Positions 17,421 to 28,803 are shown, counted from the stretch's first letter. The stretch is 64,000 nt of DNA from Bombilactobacillus thymidiniphilus (GCF_023380245.1 NZ_CP093365.1:124001-188000); one strand, 5' to 3'. Numbers and translations: made by a program. Notes: a model not told the origin generated them from the letters alone.

Positions 17421-18521
17421 TTAGTTTGACTCCTTTTCTTCAAATTTTGCAATTTGTGCTTGCAACTCTGGAGTTGGTACTTCAAAAGTCCGTTTTAACA
17501 TATCGGATACTTTCTCTGGTTCAACAGCATCAGCTTGTTTCAAAGCATCTTTGAAGGAATCTTTATACTCTTTAATTAAAGCTTCTTCTTGTTCTTCAGT
17601 CCATAGTTTCTTATCTGTTAGAACTTTCCGTAAACGAATTAGCGGATCTTTTTCTAACCAAGGTTTTTGTTGTTCATCAGTCCGATAACGTTTTGGATCA
17701 TCACCAGCAGAAGAATGAGCTCCGTAGCGATTAGTTAGCGTTTCAATCATTACTGGTCCGTTACCAGCTAACATATAATCCCGTGCAGCCTTAGCAACCG
17801 AGTAGCAAGCTAAAATATCCATGCCGTCGACTTGCACACTCGGAATACCAGCAGCGATCGCCTTTTGTGTTAATGCTGGAGCTGCTGTTTGACTTTCCCG
17901 TGGAACTGAAATGGCATAACCATTATTTTGCACAATGAACAAAGCAGGAACTTTATAGGCACCAGCAAAATTCATACCTTCATAAGAATCACCTTGTGAA
18001 GTACCACCATCACCGGTATAACTAAAAGCAATAGCATCTTCGCCATTTTTCTTCAAACCTAAAGCTACACCAGCAGTTTCTACATAAGCTGCTCCAATAA
18101 TGATTTGTGGCATAAGTGCCCGTGCTTCAAATTCATTGCCTTTAACATGACCACGTGACCATAAGAAAGCTTCTGTTACAGTTGCTCCATGCTGAATCAA
18201 CTGTGGGATATCACGGTATGCAGGTACTAAATAATCTTGCTTTTGCATCGCCATAACGGTTCCCATTTCACTAGCTTCCTCCCCAGCAGTTGGTGCGTAA
18301 AATCCCATACGTCCCTGTCGAGAAAAATTCATAGTTTGCTCGTGCAAAGCACGCTCCCAAACCATTTTCTTCATAAATTCAACTAATTGATCGTCGCTAA
18401 AACTGTCAAAAACAGCCTGATTAACGACTTTAGCATTTTGATCCAATACTTGAATCGGTTTAGCTAAATCCGCCAATTCATCTTTGATTTTCGAAAAATC
18501 AACAATGGAATTCTTTGACAT
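17421..18521 (-). CDS. pdhA: Pyruvate dehydrogenase E1 subunit alpha
   Basis: Thiamine diphosphate-binding alpha subunit, 366 residues, that decarboxylates pyruvate and loads the lipoyl domain of E2. The TPP motif begins YTGDGGTSQGDSYEG (about 172) and ends VQNNGYAIS; HSSAGDDPKRYR is the phosphorylation-loop equivalent. The ATG at 18519-18521 (MSKNSIVDFSK) has GAAAGGATGG upstream; a longer reading frame has no such site. It is first in the pdh operon, which feeds acetyl-CoA to phosphotransacetylase and acetate kinase encoded elsewhere in the window. Confidence 0.97.
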   Translation of the reverse strand: MSKNSIVDFSKIKDELADLAKPIQVLDQNAKVVNQAVFDSFSDDQLVEFMKKMVWERALHEQTMNFSRQGRMGFYAPTAGEEASEMGTVMAMQKQDYLVPAYRDIPQLIQHGATVTEAFLWSRGHVKGNEFEARALMPQIIIGAAYVETAGVALGLKKNGEDAIAFSYTGDGGTSQGDSYEGMNFAGAYKVPALFIVQNNGYAISVPRESQTAAPALTQKAIAAGIPSVQVDGMDILACYSVAKAARDYMLAGNGPVMIETLTNRYGAHSSAGDDPKRYRTDEQQKPWLEKDPLIRLRKVLTDKKLWTEEQEEALIKEYKDSFKDALKQADAVEPEKVSDMLKRTFEVPTPELQAQIAKFEEKESN

Positions 18522-18540
18522 GATTACCATCCTTTCAAAA

Positions 18541-18565
18541 GCTAGTATAATTGTAAGGGTTTCCA
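18541..18565 (-). promoter_or_regulatory. Candidate pdhA promoter -10 with overlapping cre-like site
   Basis: TATACT lies about 25 nt upstream of the pdhA start (minus strand). The adjacent TGTAAGGGTTTCCA (18552-18565, plus strand) fits the CcpA cre pattern TGWAANCGNTNWCA with two mismatches. CcpA control of pdh is plausible but not shown. The rest of 18566-18714 is AT-rich and I see nothing else in it. Confidence 0.3.
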
Positions 18566-18714
18566 ACAACAGTTTAACATTTAAAAAAATTTAAACAAGG
18601 TTTTCTGTGAAAGCCGCTTATTTAAAATCGAATCCAATATTAATACTATGAATCATCAGTTTATTAAGATATTATTAGTGTTGTCAATATATTTGTGAAA
18701 GGGATTTTTGTTTT

Positions 18715-19278
18715 ATGTACATGATGAAAAATATAACGCGTGATGGAAACCCAGTATTACGCAAACAAGCTGCGCCGGTTAAATTTCCATTAAGCGATAC
18801 AGACAAGCAGTTAGCACACGATATGATGGAATATTTAATTAATAGTCAAAATCCAGAATTTGCACAAAAGCATCACTTACGAGCTGGTGTTGGACTAGCT
18901 GCCCCCCAAGTTGGTATCTCCAAACAAATGGCAAGTGTTTTAGTGCCTAACGATCAAGATGACGACCAAGACTACCTACTTAAGATTACTTTGATTAATC
19001 CGGTAATTATCTCAAATTCTGTTCAAAATGCGCAATTGGCTGAAGGCGAAGGCTGTTTATCAGTAGACAAAGATGTGCCAGGCTATGTTCCACGTAGTGC
19101 GCGAATTACAATTCGCTATCAAGATTTTGATGGTAAGGAACAAACTTTACGTGTCAAAAACTATCCAGCAATTGTTTGTCAGCATGAGATTGATCACCTT
19201 AGAGGACATCTTTTTTATGATCGTATTAACAAAAATGAACCTTTTAAAGCTGAAAGTGGTTCTACTATTATCTCCTAA
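18715..19278 (+). CDS. def: Peptide deformylase
   Basis: Fe/Zn hydrolase, 187 residues, that removes the N-formyl group from new proteins. The three motifs are [10 protein letters not shown] (about 61-70), EGCLSV (about 110-115, metal Cys) and QHEIDHLRG (about 154-162, metal His pair). Insertions between motifs and the length fit type II enzymes of Gram-positives. AAAGGGA 10 nt before the ATG at 18715 supports this start over the ATG 6 nt later. It is divergent from pdhA. Confidence 0.95.
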   Translation: MYMMKNITRDGNPVLRKQAAPVKFPLSDTDKQLAHDMMEYLINSQNPEFAQKHHLRAGVGLAAPQVGISKQMASVLVPNDQDDDQDYLLKITLINPVIISNSVQNAQLAEGEGCLSVDKDVPGYVPRSARITIRYQDFDGKEQTLRVKNYPAIVCQHEIDHLRGHLFYDRINKNEPFKAESGSTIIS

Positions 19279-19407
19279 TCTTTTATAAATCAATGAATAG
19301 TTGTTTATATACAACAATCTGTAGATGTGATAATATTTGTTTAACTGTTGATTATTATCAACCTTTTTGCGCGTTTAGAAATATGTAACACTAAAGGAGT
19401 AATTCAC

Positions 19408-19629
19408 TTGATTTATAAAGTTTTGTATCAAGCTAACAATATTCAAAATCCCCGTAGAGAAACAACCGAGACGCTCTATGCTGAATCGGACTCTGCCATC
19501 AAAGTGCGAGCAGCACTAGAAGCGAAAACTGACTACAATATTGAGTCAATTGAAGAATTAACTGGCAATTATTTAAATTATGAGCAACAAAATCCTGATT
19601 TTAAGCTCACTGATCTGACGGAGCTATAG
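19408..19629 (+). CDS. rpoY: RNA polymerase epsilon subunit
   Basis: A 73-residue accessory subunit of Firmicute RNA polymerase (formerly DUF1447/YkzG). [36 protein letters not shown] and the acidic C-terminus are typical. The start is a TTG at 19408-19410 with AAGGAG 8 nt upstream. It lies 3 bp before rnjA; this rpoY-rnjA pair is conserved in Firmicutes and links a polymerase subunit with an RNA decay enzyme. Confidence 0.93.
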   Translation: MIYKVLYQANNIQNPRRETTETLYAESDSAIKVRAALEAKTDYNIESIEELTGNYLNYEQQNPDFKLTDLTEL

Positions 19630-19632
19630 TCA

Positions 19633-21321
19633 ATGACTTTAAAAATAAATAAAGATGAAGTGGCAGTTTTTGCTATCGGCGGTCTCGGTGAAATTGGCAA
19701 AAATATGTACGTCATCCAATATCAAAATGAAATCGTCATTATTGATGCAGGAATAAAGTTTCCTGAGGATGAGTTATTAGGTATTGACTATGTAATTTCT
19801 GATTATCAGTACTTAGCACAAAATCGTGACAAAATTAAGGGCTTATTTATCACCCACGGTCATGAAGATCATATTGGCGGTATTCCCTACTTTTTACAAA
19901 AAGTGCCTGATGTACCTATCTATGCTGGTCCTTTGGCAACTGCTTTAATCAAGGGCAAGCTGGAAGAACACGGATTATTGGAATCCACTCAAATGCATGT
20001 TTTGCAAGAAGAAGATATTGTTAATTTTGAGCATTTAGGTGTGGAATTTTTCCGCACAACACATTCTATCCCCGACACTTTAGGTATTGCTGTCCATACG
20101 CCACAAGGCATTATTATTCAGACTGGTGATTACAAGTTTGATTTAACACCTGTTGGTAACCAGCCAGCGCCTAACCTGCAAAAAATGGCTAAGCTAGGTT
20201 CTGAAGGAGTTTTGCTATTACTGTCAGACAGTACTAATGCAGAAATTCCAACTTTTTCTAAGTCGGAGCGTTTTGTCGGAAATACGATTCACCAAATTGT
20301 AGAGCGGATTGAAGGACGGATTATTTTTGCCACTTTCGCATCTAACCTTTATCGCGTTTCCCAAGCTGTTGACGCCGCCATGCAAAATGGACGTAAAGTA
20401 GCTGTTTTTGGTCGTAGTATGGAGCAAGCCATTGTTAATGGGCGAGAATTAGGGTATTTAGATATTCCTGATAGTGAGATTCTAGATGCTGCCGACATTA
20501 ACAAACTACCTGCTAATAAAGTAATGTTACTTTGTACTGGATCTCAAGGAGAGCCAATGGCTGCCTTGAGTCGCATTGCGAATGGTACACATCGCCAGAT
20601 CACAGTTCAACCGGGTGATACTGTAATCTTTTCTTCTAATCCAATTCCCGGTAATACCACTAGTGTCAATCACCTGATTAATGAATTAGAAGAAGCTGGC
20701 GCTGATGTTATTCATGGTAAAGTTAATAATATCCACGCTTCAGGTCATGGTGGTCAAGAAGAACAAAAACTAATGTTGCGCTTAATTGAGCCTAAATTTT
20801 TCATGCCAATTCACGGTGAATATCGTATGTTGAAAATTCACACTGAACTAGCACAATTATGTGGTGTCCCAGAAGATCATACTTTTATTTTTGAAAATGG
20901 CGATGTTTTGGCACTTACTAAGAATTCAGCTCGTAAAGCTGATCACGTGCCAGCTGGCGATGTTTACGTTGACGGCAATGGAATTGGTGATATTAGCAAT
21001 GTTGTGATTCATGACCGACAAATATTGTCTGAAGAAGGATTGGTAATTGTCGTTGCTACAATTGATTATCACAAGGGATTAGTATTATCTGGACCAGATA
21101 TTTTATCACGTGGCTTTGTTTACATGCGCGAATCTGGTGATTTAATCAATCAAGCTCAAAAGAGGGTTTTCCATACAATTAAAACTCATCTAGATGCATC
21201 AGATAAAGTTAATGAAGCTGTCTTAAAGCGTGATATTATTGATAATTTACAAGAGTTTCTCTTTCGAAGAACAGAAAGACACCCAGTCATTTTACCAATG
21301 ATCATTTCTACACAAGTATAA
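19633..21321 (+). CDS. rnjA: Ribonuclease J1
   Basis: 5'-3' exonuclease and endonuclease of mRNA turnover and rRNA maturation, 562 residues. The beta-lactamase motif is intact: HGHEDHIGG (His75, His77, Asp79, His80), [17 protein letters not shown], the beta-CASP domain with LLSDSTNAE, and PIHGEYRML with the C-terminal metal His. The C-terminal domain ends [12 protein letters not shown], which is also found in the J2 paralogue at 459-2162. It is translationally close to rpoY and has its own terminator. Confidence 0.97.
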   Translation: MTLKINKDEVAVFAIGGLGEIGKNMYVIQYQNEIVIIDAGIKFPEDELLGIDYVISDYQYLAQNRDKIKGLFITHGHEDHIGGIPYFLQKVPDVPIYAGPLATALIKGKLEEHGLLESTQMHVLQEEDIVNFEHLGVEFFRTTHSIPDTLGIAVHTPQGIIIQTGDYKFDLTPVGNQPAPNLQKMAKLGSEGVLLLLSDSTNAEIPTFSKSERFVGNTIHQIVERIEGRIIFATFASNLYRVSQAVDAAMQNGRKVAVFGRSMEQAIVNGRELGYLDIPDSEILDAADINKLPANKVMLLCTGSQGEPMAALSRIANGTHRQITVQPGDTVIFSSNPIPGNTTSVNHLINELEEAGADVIHGKVNNIHASGHGGQEEQKLMLRLIEPKFFMPIHGEYRMLKIHTELAQLCGVPEDHTFIFENGDVLALTKNSARKADHVPAGDVYVDGNGIGDISNVVIHDRQILSEEGLVIVVATIDYHKGLVLSGPDILSRGFVYMRESGDLINQAQKRVFHTIKTHLDASDKVNEAVLKRDIIDNLQEFLFRRTERHPVILPMIISTQV

Positions 21322-21326
21322 AATAA

Positions 21327-21364
21327 AAAAATACATCTGATTTTAAATAATCAGATGTATTTTT
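21327..21364 (+). terminator. Intrinsic terminator of rpoY-rnjA
   Basis: ATACATCTGATT/AATCAGATGTAT, a perfect 12-bp stem extended by A-T pairs and followed by T residues. It ends a few bases before the next gene's ribosome binding site. Confidence 0.85.
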
Positions 21365-21380
21365 ATTCATGAGGTTGAAA

Positions 21381-22322
21381 GTGAGTAATAAAAACAAACA
21401 ATTTATTGTTGTCGTTAACTTATTTGCAGGTGGCGGACAAGCTCGACAAACACTCAATAAAACAATTGCTTTTTTCAAAAGACAAGATATTAACTATAAA
21501 ATTAACTTTACACCTAAAATGGGTGCTACCAAGTTAGTTTGTTCCTTAGTGACTAAATTAGATCCACAAAAAAGTATCCTGCTAATCATCGGTGGCGACG
21601 GAACTTTAAACCAAGCTATTAATGGCGTTCAGCAGTCTCAAAATTCTGCAATGCCTCTAGCTTATTTGCCTGCTGGTTCTGGTAATGATTTTGCCCGTGC
21701 ACTACACATTAAAGCGCATCAAGAACAACAATTACTTACGAATTTACTAAAATCGTCCAAACCACAAGCCTTAAACCTAGGTAAAATAACTTCCCCTGTT
21801 CAAGCCGATCGTTTCTTTATTAATTATTTTGGTATCGGTTTAGATGCTGCAATAGTACATTATGCTAATCGCTCTAAAATAAAAAAGTACTTAAACAAAT
21901 TGCATTTAAACAAACTAATTTATATAATGCATCTTTTCAAAGCTTTAAAAGAACCTGCTTTTGATGTTGAAATTACGGCAAACCAACAAGTTAAAACTTT
22001 TCAAGATGTTTTCGTGTGTATTATTGGCAATGAACCATACTGTGGAGGAGGCATCAAATTATTGCCTAACGCAAATCCAAAACAAACCGCCTTACAGATT
22101 GCCTTGGCTGATAAAGTCAATTTACCTCAATTACTCAAATTAGTTGTTCAGGTATTTTTTACTGGTAATCATCTAAATAATCCTCTAGTGCATCATACAA
22201 TAACTAAAGATCTTACATTGTCTTTAGCATATGCTAATTATGGACAAGTTGATGGAGAAGAATTAGCTCACCAAGCCTATCATATAAACATTTCTTGTGC
22301 AGTACAAAATTTTTGGCTTTAA
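21381..22322 (+). CDS. Diacylglycerol kinase family lipid kinase (DagK/YegS-like)
   Basis: Soluble lipid kinase of 313 residues. VNLFAGGGQA (about 12), the nucleotide loop IIGGDGTLNQAING (about 72-85) and LPAGSGNDFARAL (about 98-110) define the DAGK catalytic domain; NYFGIGLDAAIV and the C-terminal VDGEEL follow. It probably phosphorylates a diacylglycerol or related lipid at the membrane. The GTG at 21381 is chosen because GAGG lies 7 nt upstream, whereas an ATG at 21369 abuts the terminator with no site. Its stop overlaps the stop of recD2 on the other strand. Confidence 0.87.
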   Translation: MSNKNKQFIVVVNLFAGGGQARQTLNKTIAFFKRQDINYKINFTPKMGATKLVCSLVTKLDPQKSILLIIGGDGTLNQAINGVQQSQNSAMPLAYLPAGSGNDFARALHIKAHQEQQLLTNLLKSSKPQALNLGKITSPVQADRFFINYFGIGLDAAIVHYANRSKIKKYLNKLHLNKLIYIMHLFKALKEPAFDVEITANQQVKTFQDVFVCIIGNEPYCGGGIKLLPNANPKQTALQIALADKVNLPQLLKLVVQVFFTGNHLNNPLVHHTITKDLTLSLAYANYGQVDGEELAHQAYHINISCAVQNFWL

Positions 22323-24694
22323 TTCATAAAACTTTGCGGGGTCACATTGGCCATCCCAATCATTGGATCAATTGCCAGATGACGAATTTGCTCTAACGTT
22401 AAAATATAGCCTGCTGGGTCATCATCTTCTGTAGCCAAATTATTAATAGAGTCTGGCTTGAATAAACTCTGAATTTGATATTTCAACTTTGTCTGTCGTT
22501 GCCCTGAATTGTCAGCCACTGCATGCTCATAGGCATTTTTATCACCTAACATAATAAGTTTAGATTTGGCACGAGTGACTGCGGTATACAACAAATTACG
22601 ACGCAACATTCGTGTGTTTTGGCGTACCAAAACTACAATCACCAGTTCAAATTCACTACCTTGCGCCTTATGAATCGATGTGCAATAAGCTAAAGCAATA
22701 TTTTTAAAGTCAGAATGACTATAAACAATTTGCTGTCCATCAAAATCCAAATACAACAAATCTCCCTGCTTCTTATCCGGATTGTCTTTAGCTAAAGTTA
22801 TTCCAGTTACTGTCCCAATTTCACCATTGAAGACATTTTTTTCAACATTATTGACTAAATGAACTACTTTATCGCCAATCCTATACTGCATATTTCCAAC
22901 AATTACTTGTTTAGTAGTGGATTCTAACGGATTTAATGTGACCTGCATTGTCTGATTTAAATTGTCAATTCCCGCTATGCCACGATACATAGGCGCTAAA
23001 ATCTGCACTTGATCTAAATCAAATCCTCGTTTCTGGCTTTTTAAAATAATTTGCTGCAAGACATGCGGGACTTGTGGAGCAGTACATTCAATAAAGCTTC
23101 GGTCAGGATAGTTAGTAAAGAAATCATTTCCTACTTGCCCCGTATTAATATCATGGGCTAGATCAATAATGGTTGAATCTTGATCTTGGCGATGAATTTT
23201 GGTTAGATTGACAGTTGGCAAAACTTTACTAGCAATCAAATCAGAAAATACCTGTCCTGGTCCTACTGAAGGCAATTGATCTTTATCCCCAACTAAAATG
23301 ACTTGCATTCCTAATGGTATCGCCGTTATTAATAATTTAAACAATAACGTATCCACCATAGAAGTCTCGTCAATGATCAATAATTTGCCATAGATTTCAC
23401 TAACATCTAATGGTTGCATATCTTCTTGCCCAGTCAATCCTAATAAACGATGAATAGTTCCCGCAGGCAATTGCGTACTAGCTGCTAAATGCTTTGCCGC
23501 CCTCCCTGTGGGTGCTGCCAAAACCACAGGAAAAGGTGTGGTTTGATAATCATCAATATCTAATGAATAATCATTCAAATATGCAAAAGCCGTTACTAAA
23601 CCATTAATAATAGTCGTTTTACCGGTACCTGGCCCACCTGTTAACAGAAAAAGGGCATTCTTTAAACCTGCTTGAATTGCTGCCACTTGTTGATCGTCAT
23701 AAGTAATAGCGAGCTGTTTTTCTGTATATTGAATTGCTTTTTTAATTTGCTGATCAGAATATTTATTTGCCTTAAAATGCTTTTGCAACAATTGCAATTG
23801 TTGCGCAATATCACATTCGGCTGCGTACAAATCCTTAGGAAAATAACAATCTTGATCCAAAATAATTAATTCTTGGTCAATCAAATCTGCTAAAGCATTC
23901 TGTACATCTTCATCACTAACAGTCCCTTTTTTAGTCGTATTTAACAATTTTAAAGTTGGTGCTATTAGTTCTGTCTTAGATGCATAAGTATTACCTGCAG
24001 CATTAATAACTACTTTTAAAGTTTGTAATAATCCTGCCTGAATCCGTTTGGTATTATCAATTGCTAAGCCAAAATTCAAAGCTAACTGATCAGCACGCTT
24101 AAAACCAATTCCCGGGATATCTTCAATCAATTGATAAGGATCAGTTTGCAAAGTATTTAAAGTTTGATTACCATATTTATGGTAAATTTTAAAAGCAATT
24201 TTATTACCAAAACCTAAACTATTTAATTGCAAAATAATTTCTTGTGTTTGGTATGATTCATTAACTTGATCAATAATTAATTGTCGCTTAGCTTTGCTTA
24301 ATGGCAATTTTTCAACCACCGTCGCATCACTAACTAATGAACTAATCGCATTATTGCCCAAAATATCAACAATTTTATTAGCAGTTTTTCGCCCAATGCC
24401 GGGAAATTGTGCACTAGCAAAATAATCCACCAGACCTTTACGATCTGTTGGACTATCTTTTTGATAATGTAAACATTTAAATTGTTGTCCATACTTTGGA
24501 TGTTGAACCACTTCGCCTTCAAAACGGTAATTTTGATTTTCTTCCAACTCATCAAAAACACCAGTAACAACAATTTCGCTATCAGCCCACGCAAAAGAAG
24601 TTTCTTGTACTTTAATTAACAAGATTTTGAAATAGTCTTCAGGCTTTTCAAAAAAAATAGCTTCTAGTGAACCAATGATATATTCTTCTGCCAC
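22319..24694 (-). CDS. recD2: ATP-dependent RecD2-like DNA helicase
   Basis: A superfamily 1B 5'-3' helicase, 791 residues, acting in DNA repair without RecBC. An N-terminal OB-like domain is followed by helix-hairpin-helix repeats (FPGIGRKTANKI about 94, DIPGIGFKRADQLA about 193), Walker A LLTGGPGTGKTTI (about 350), Walker B LLIIDETSMVD, VGDKDQLPSVGPG, and the C-terminal CTSIHKAQGSEF and LYTAVTRAKSKL. The GTG start has GAGGAATAATA just upstream, in the end of the TPR gene. It is convergent and overlaps the lipid kinase gene by 4 bp with no terminator visible. Confidence 0.95.
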   Translation of the reverse strand: MAEEYIIGSLEAIFFEKPEDYFKILLIKVQETSFAWADSEIVVTGVFDELEENQNYRFEGEVVQHPKYGQQFKCLHYQKDSPTDRKGLVDYFASAQFPGIGRKTANKIVDILGNNAISSLVSDATVVEKLPLSKAKRQLIIDQVNESYQTQEIILQLNSLGFGNKIAFKIYHKYGNQTLNTLQTDPYQLIEDIPGIGFKRADQLALNFGLAIDNTKRIQAGLLQTLKVVINAAGNTYASKTELIAPTLKLLNTTKKGTVSDEDVQNALADLIDQELIILDQDCYFPKDLYAAECDIAQQLQLLQKHFKANKYSDQQIKKAIQYTEKQLAITYDDQQVAAIQAGLKNALFLLTGGPGTGKTTIINGLVTAFAYLNDYSLDIDDYQTTPFPVVLAAPTGRAAKHLAASTQLPAGTIHRLLGLTGQEDMQPLDVSEIYGKLLIIDETSMVDTLLFKLLITAIPLGMQVILVGDKDQLPSVGPGQVFSDLIASKVLPTVNLTKIHRQDQDSTIIDLAHDINTGQVGNDFFTNYPDRSFIECTAPQVPHVLQQIILKSQKRGFDLDQVQILAPMYRGIAGIDNLNQTMQVTLNPLESTTKQVIVGNMQYRIGDKVVHLVNNVEKNVFNGEIGTVTGITLAKDNPDKKQGDLLYLDFDGQQIVYSHSDFKNIALAYCTSIHKAQGSEFELVIVVLVRQNTRMLRRNLLYTAVTRAKSKLIMLGDKNAYEHAVADNSGQRQTKLKYQIQSLFKPDSINNLATEDDDPAGYILTLEQIRHLAIDPMIGMANVTPQSFMN

Positions 24695-24696
24695 TA

Positions 24697-25359
24697 TTAT
24701 TCCTCTTTTTTGTGTATCTGTAGATAACGTTCAATATCTGCTAACTGTTTTTGATGCTCACCAAAATATTTTGCATCCAACTGCTTACTTTTGGCAAAAC
24801 TAGTTTTATAACGATCATCTGCCAAAACTAACTGAGTTAAAGCTAGTTTGAACCAACTAGCCGCACTTTCGTCTAATTGTAGCGCTAAATGATAATAATG
24901 TTGTGCCTGTTTAAAATCCTGTAATTGAACTAATAAATCTCCTGCCAACAAATAATTATCTACCAATTGAGGATTGTGATCAACTGCTGTCAAAACATAG
25001 GCTAGAGCTTGTGGCAACTTATTTTGTTGCTGGGCAATTTTGGCTTGTAAATAATAAATATCAGTTAATAAATCCGGATCTGTTATTTGTTGTAAATAAG
25101 TTTGTGCTTGATCAATTTTGCCTACTTGGAAATAAATTACCGCCAAATTATAATCTATCGCCGCTAAATCTGGAAACATAGTTTTAGCCTGCAATAACAA
25201 TGCTTCCGCATCTGGCAATTGATCCGTATCTACCAAATAACTAGCCAGCTGCAAAATCCAATCAGGATGATCTAAATCTTGTTGCAACTTTTTGGCTAAA
25301 TAAGCAATAGCCTCTTCTTTATCATTATTTTGATACAAATTGGCTGCGTGTTGTTCCAC
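24697..25359 (-). CDS. Tetratricopeptide repeat protein
   Basis: A 220-residue protein built from about five to six TPR units: residues AIAYLAKKLQQDLDHPDWI, LPDAEALLLQAKTMFPDLA, IDQAQTYLQQIT and PQALAYVLTAVDHNPQL each show the TPR pattern. No signal peptide or membrane segment. It probably acts as a protein-protein scaffold; its partner is unknown. The GTG start is preceded by GGAGG. It lies 2 bp from recD2 and 15 bp after a phosphoglycerate mutase-like gene, so all three are one transcript. Confidence 0.85.
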   Translation of the reverse strand: MEQHAANLYQNNDKEEAIAYLAKKLQQDLDHPDWILQLASYLVDTDQLPDAEALLLQAKTMFPDLAAIDYNLAVIYFQVGKIDQAQTYLQQITDPDLLTDIYYLQAKIAQQQNKLPQALAYVLTAVDHNPQLVDNYLLAGDLLVQLQDFKQAQHYYHLALQLDESAASWFKLALTQLVLADDRYKTSFAKSKQLDAKYFGEHQKQLADIERYLQIHKKEE

Positions 25360-25374
25360 AATTATCCTCCATTT

Positions 25375-26037
25375 TTAGACTGTATCCGTTGAATTCAAGT
25401 CTCGCTTTAAATAACTGGTATCATTCCATTTAACTAATTCAAAATTTTCTCCTTGATCTTTAGTTATTAAAGTCGTTAGACCGGTATTTGCCATGCCTCC
25501 ATCTTTTCTTAAGTCACCCAAAGAAATACCTAAGAGCGACTTAATCATCGCCACTAACGCTGCGCCGTGGCTAACAATAACAAAATTTTGTTGGTGTGTA
25601 AGATCATTTTGAGCTAGATCTTTAATAAAATTAGTAGTACGTTCAATGACTTGAGCAAAACTTTCACCCTTTATAGGAGTTGGATCATATTTACTAGGAT
25701 CATGACGAAATGACCAAATTAGCTGTGGATACTGTCTTTCCGCATCCACAAATTTTTGACCTTCTAAAATACCCAAATTAAATTCCTTGAGCATGACAGT
25801 CCTAGTGATCGGGATCGTGCCACCCAAATAATTATCCAAAGTTTTTGCCGTTATGTAGGCACGCTGAAGTGGACTAGTATAAATGTGATCAATATGGATA
25901 GGTTTTAAATGTTGAGCCAACAATTCAATATCATGGTAGCTAGCAGGCAATAAAGGAGAATCTCCTTGTGCACCCTGATAGCGGCCTTCTGAATTCCATT
26001 GCGTTTTACCATGTCTTACAAAATAAAATGTTGTCAT
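25375..26037 (-). CDS. Histidine phosphatase (phosphoglycerate mutase) family protein
   Basis: A 220-residue member of the histidine phosphatase superfamily. FVRHGKTQWNSEGRYQG (about 6-22) has the catalytic RHG, and IVSHGAALVAMIKSL (about 153) the second active-site His. FNLGILEGQKF fits the catalytic Glu region. It could be a cofactor-dependent phosphoglycerate mutase-like phosphatase; the true glycolytic enzyme usually has closer family motifs, so substrate is left open. It is the first gene of a TPR-recD2 operon under a promoter with a palindromic spacer. Confidence 0.85.
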   Translation of the reverse strand: MTTFYFVRHGKTQWNSEGRYQGAQGDSPLLPASYHDIELLAQHLKPIHIDHIYTSPLQRAYITAKTLDNYLGGTIPITRTVMLKEFNLGILEGQKFVDAERQYPQLIWSFRHDPSKYDPTPIKGESFAQVIERTTNFIKDLAQNDLTHQQNFVIVSHGAALVAMIKSLLGISLGDLRKDGGMANTGLTTLITKDQGENFELVKWNDTSYLKRDLNSTDTV

Positions 26038-26059
26038 CCTTTATACTCTCCTACCGCAG

Positions 26060-26088
26060 ATATTAACATTATCGTTGATAATGTCCAA
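26060..26088 (-). promoter_or_regulatory. Promoter of the PGM-TPR-recD2 operon with a palindromic operator in the spacer
   Basis: On the minus strand TTGGAC (26083-26088), a 17-nt spacer and TAATAT (26060-26065). The spacer is a perfect inverted repeat, ACATTATC-GTT-GATAATGT (26066-26084, plus strand). This is the expected place for a repressor site; the regulator is not known. Confidence 0.6.
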
Positions 26089-26117
26089 TTATTCAACACA
26101 GCACTGCAAATAAGTAC

Positions 26118-26149
26118 AAAAAAACTAGAACAAAAATTTCGTTCTAGTT
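26118..26149 (-). terminator. Intrinsic terminator of the nudF-mnmA operon
   Basis: AACTAGAAC/GTTCTAGTT, a perfect 9-bp stem with a 9-nt loop and a T run on the minus strand, 7 bp after the mnmA stop. Confidence 0.85.
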
Positions 26150-26155
26150 AATTAT

Positions 26156-27636
<1,481 letters not shown>

Positions 27637-27640
27637 TTGA

Positions 27641-28789
27641 TCACCCCTTTTTAGCTCTGACAATTTTTATCAGAGCATCAGCAAGCTTGATTATATCATT
27701 TTCTACGGTCATTTTGTTGAAACTTACTCGGATTGATTGTTCTACTCGTGGATTTTGTGCACCAAACATCGCCCTCAAAACATGCGACGGTTCTAAACTA
27801 CCAGCTGTACAGGCAGATCCACCTGAAACAACTATACCCGCCAAATCTAATTTTATTTGTAAAATCGAAGTCGCAAATCCTTTAATCCACAAATTCAAAA
27901 TATTTGGTGTAGTTTGAGCAATATCTGGTCCGTTGACGACATACTCAACATCAGCTTGATCCAATAAAGTTAATAAGAGCTGTTTATAAGATTGCAGACG
28001 TTGGCGTATTTCAGAACGCTCCTTTGATGAATTAAGCTGTACCGCAGTGGCAAAACCAGCTATCGCTGGAACATTTTCAGTACCCGCACGGCGTTTTAAT
28101 TCTTGTTGTCCACCTTTAATCAGCGGTGGCAGTGTTAAATCTGCTCGCTCATACATAAAGCCTAACATCTTAGGGCCGTTAATTTTATGCGCGGATGTGG
28201 TTAATAAATCCACGTTAAGTGCTCGTACATCAATATCTTGTAACCCATAAGATTGCACAGCATCAGTATGAAAAATGGCCGGATGATCTTGTAATAATTG
28301 ACCGATTTCTTTAATAGGATTTAACACACCGATTTCATTATTAACCATCATAATAGAAACCAAAATAGTATCTGGGCGTAAAGCATTCTGTACTTGATCT
28401 ACATTAATTTGACCAGCTTGATTAACTGGTAAATATGTGACTTCAAAACCTAGTGTTTCTAAATATTTCATAGATTGCAAAACTGCTTCATGTTCGATAC
28501 TAGTGGTAATGATATGTTTGCCTTGTTCTTGGTGCGTCAAAGCTGTCATAATGATTGCAGTATTATCGCCTTCACTACCACCACTATTAAAAACGATTTC
28601 TCCCGGTTGAGCATTGATACTCTTGGCAATAACTGCTCTTGCTTCATCTAAAATAGCACGAGCTTTTCGACCATAATAATTGGGTGTTGAAGCATTGCCA
28701 AATGTTTGCTGCATTACTTCATTCATACGAGCTATCACTTGGGGAGCTAAAGGTGTAGTAGCAGCATTATCTAAATAAACAGGTTCCAC
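27641..28789 (-). CDS. iscS: Cysteine desulfurase
   Basis: PLP enzyme, 382 residues, that takes sulfur from cysteine and passes it on as persulfide. The N-terminus YLDNAATTPLAPQV, TSAHKINGPKMLG with the PLP Lys (about 201), and SGGSACTAGSLEPSHVL with the catalytic Cys (about 327) are intact. The GTG start has GAGGAG upstream. No scaffold gene for iron-sulfur cluster assembly is nearby; the company of DUF1831 and mnmA points to tRNA thiolation. Confidence 0.94.
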   Translation of the reverse strand: MEPVYLDNAATTPLAPQVIARMNEVMQQTFGNASTPNYYGRKARAILDEARAVIAKSINAQPGEIVFNSGGSEGDNTAIIMTALTHQEQGKHIITTSIEHEAVLQSMKYLETLGFEVTYLPVNQAGQINVDQVQNALRPDTILVSIMMVNNEIGVLNPIKEIGQLLQDHPAIFHTDAVQSYGLQDIDVRALNVDLLTTSAHKINGPKMLGFMYERADLTLPPLIKGGQQELKRRAGTENVPAIAGFATAVQLNSSKERSEIRQRLQSYKQLLLTLLDQADVEYVVNGPDIAQTTPNILNLWIKGFATSILQIKLDLAGIVVSGGSACTAGSLEPSHVLRAMFGAQNPRVEQSIRVSFNKMTVENDIIKLADALIKIVRAKKG

Positions 28790-28803
28790 AAAAACATACT
28801 CCT

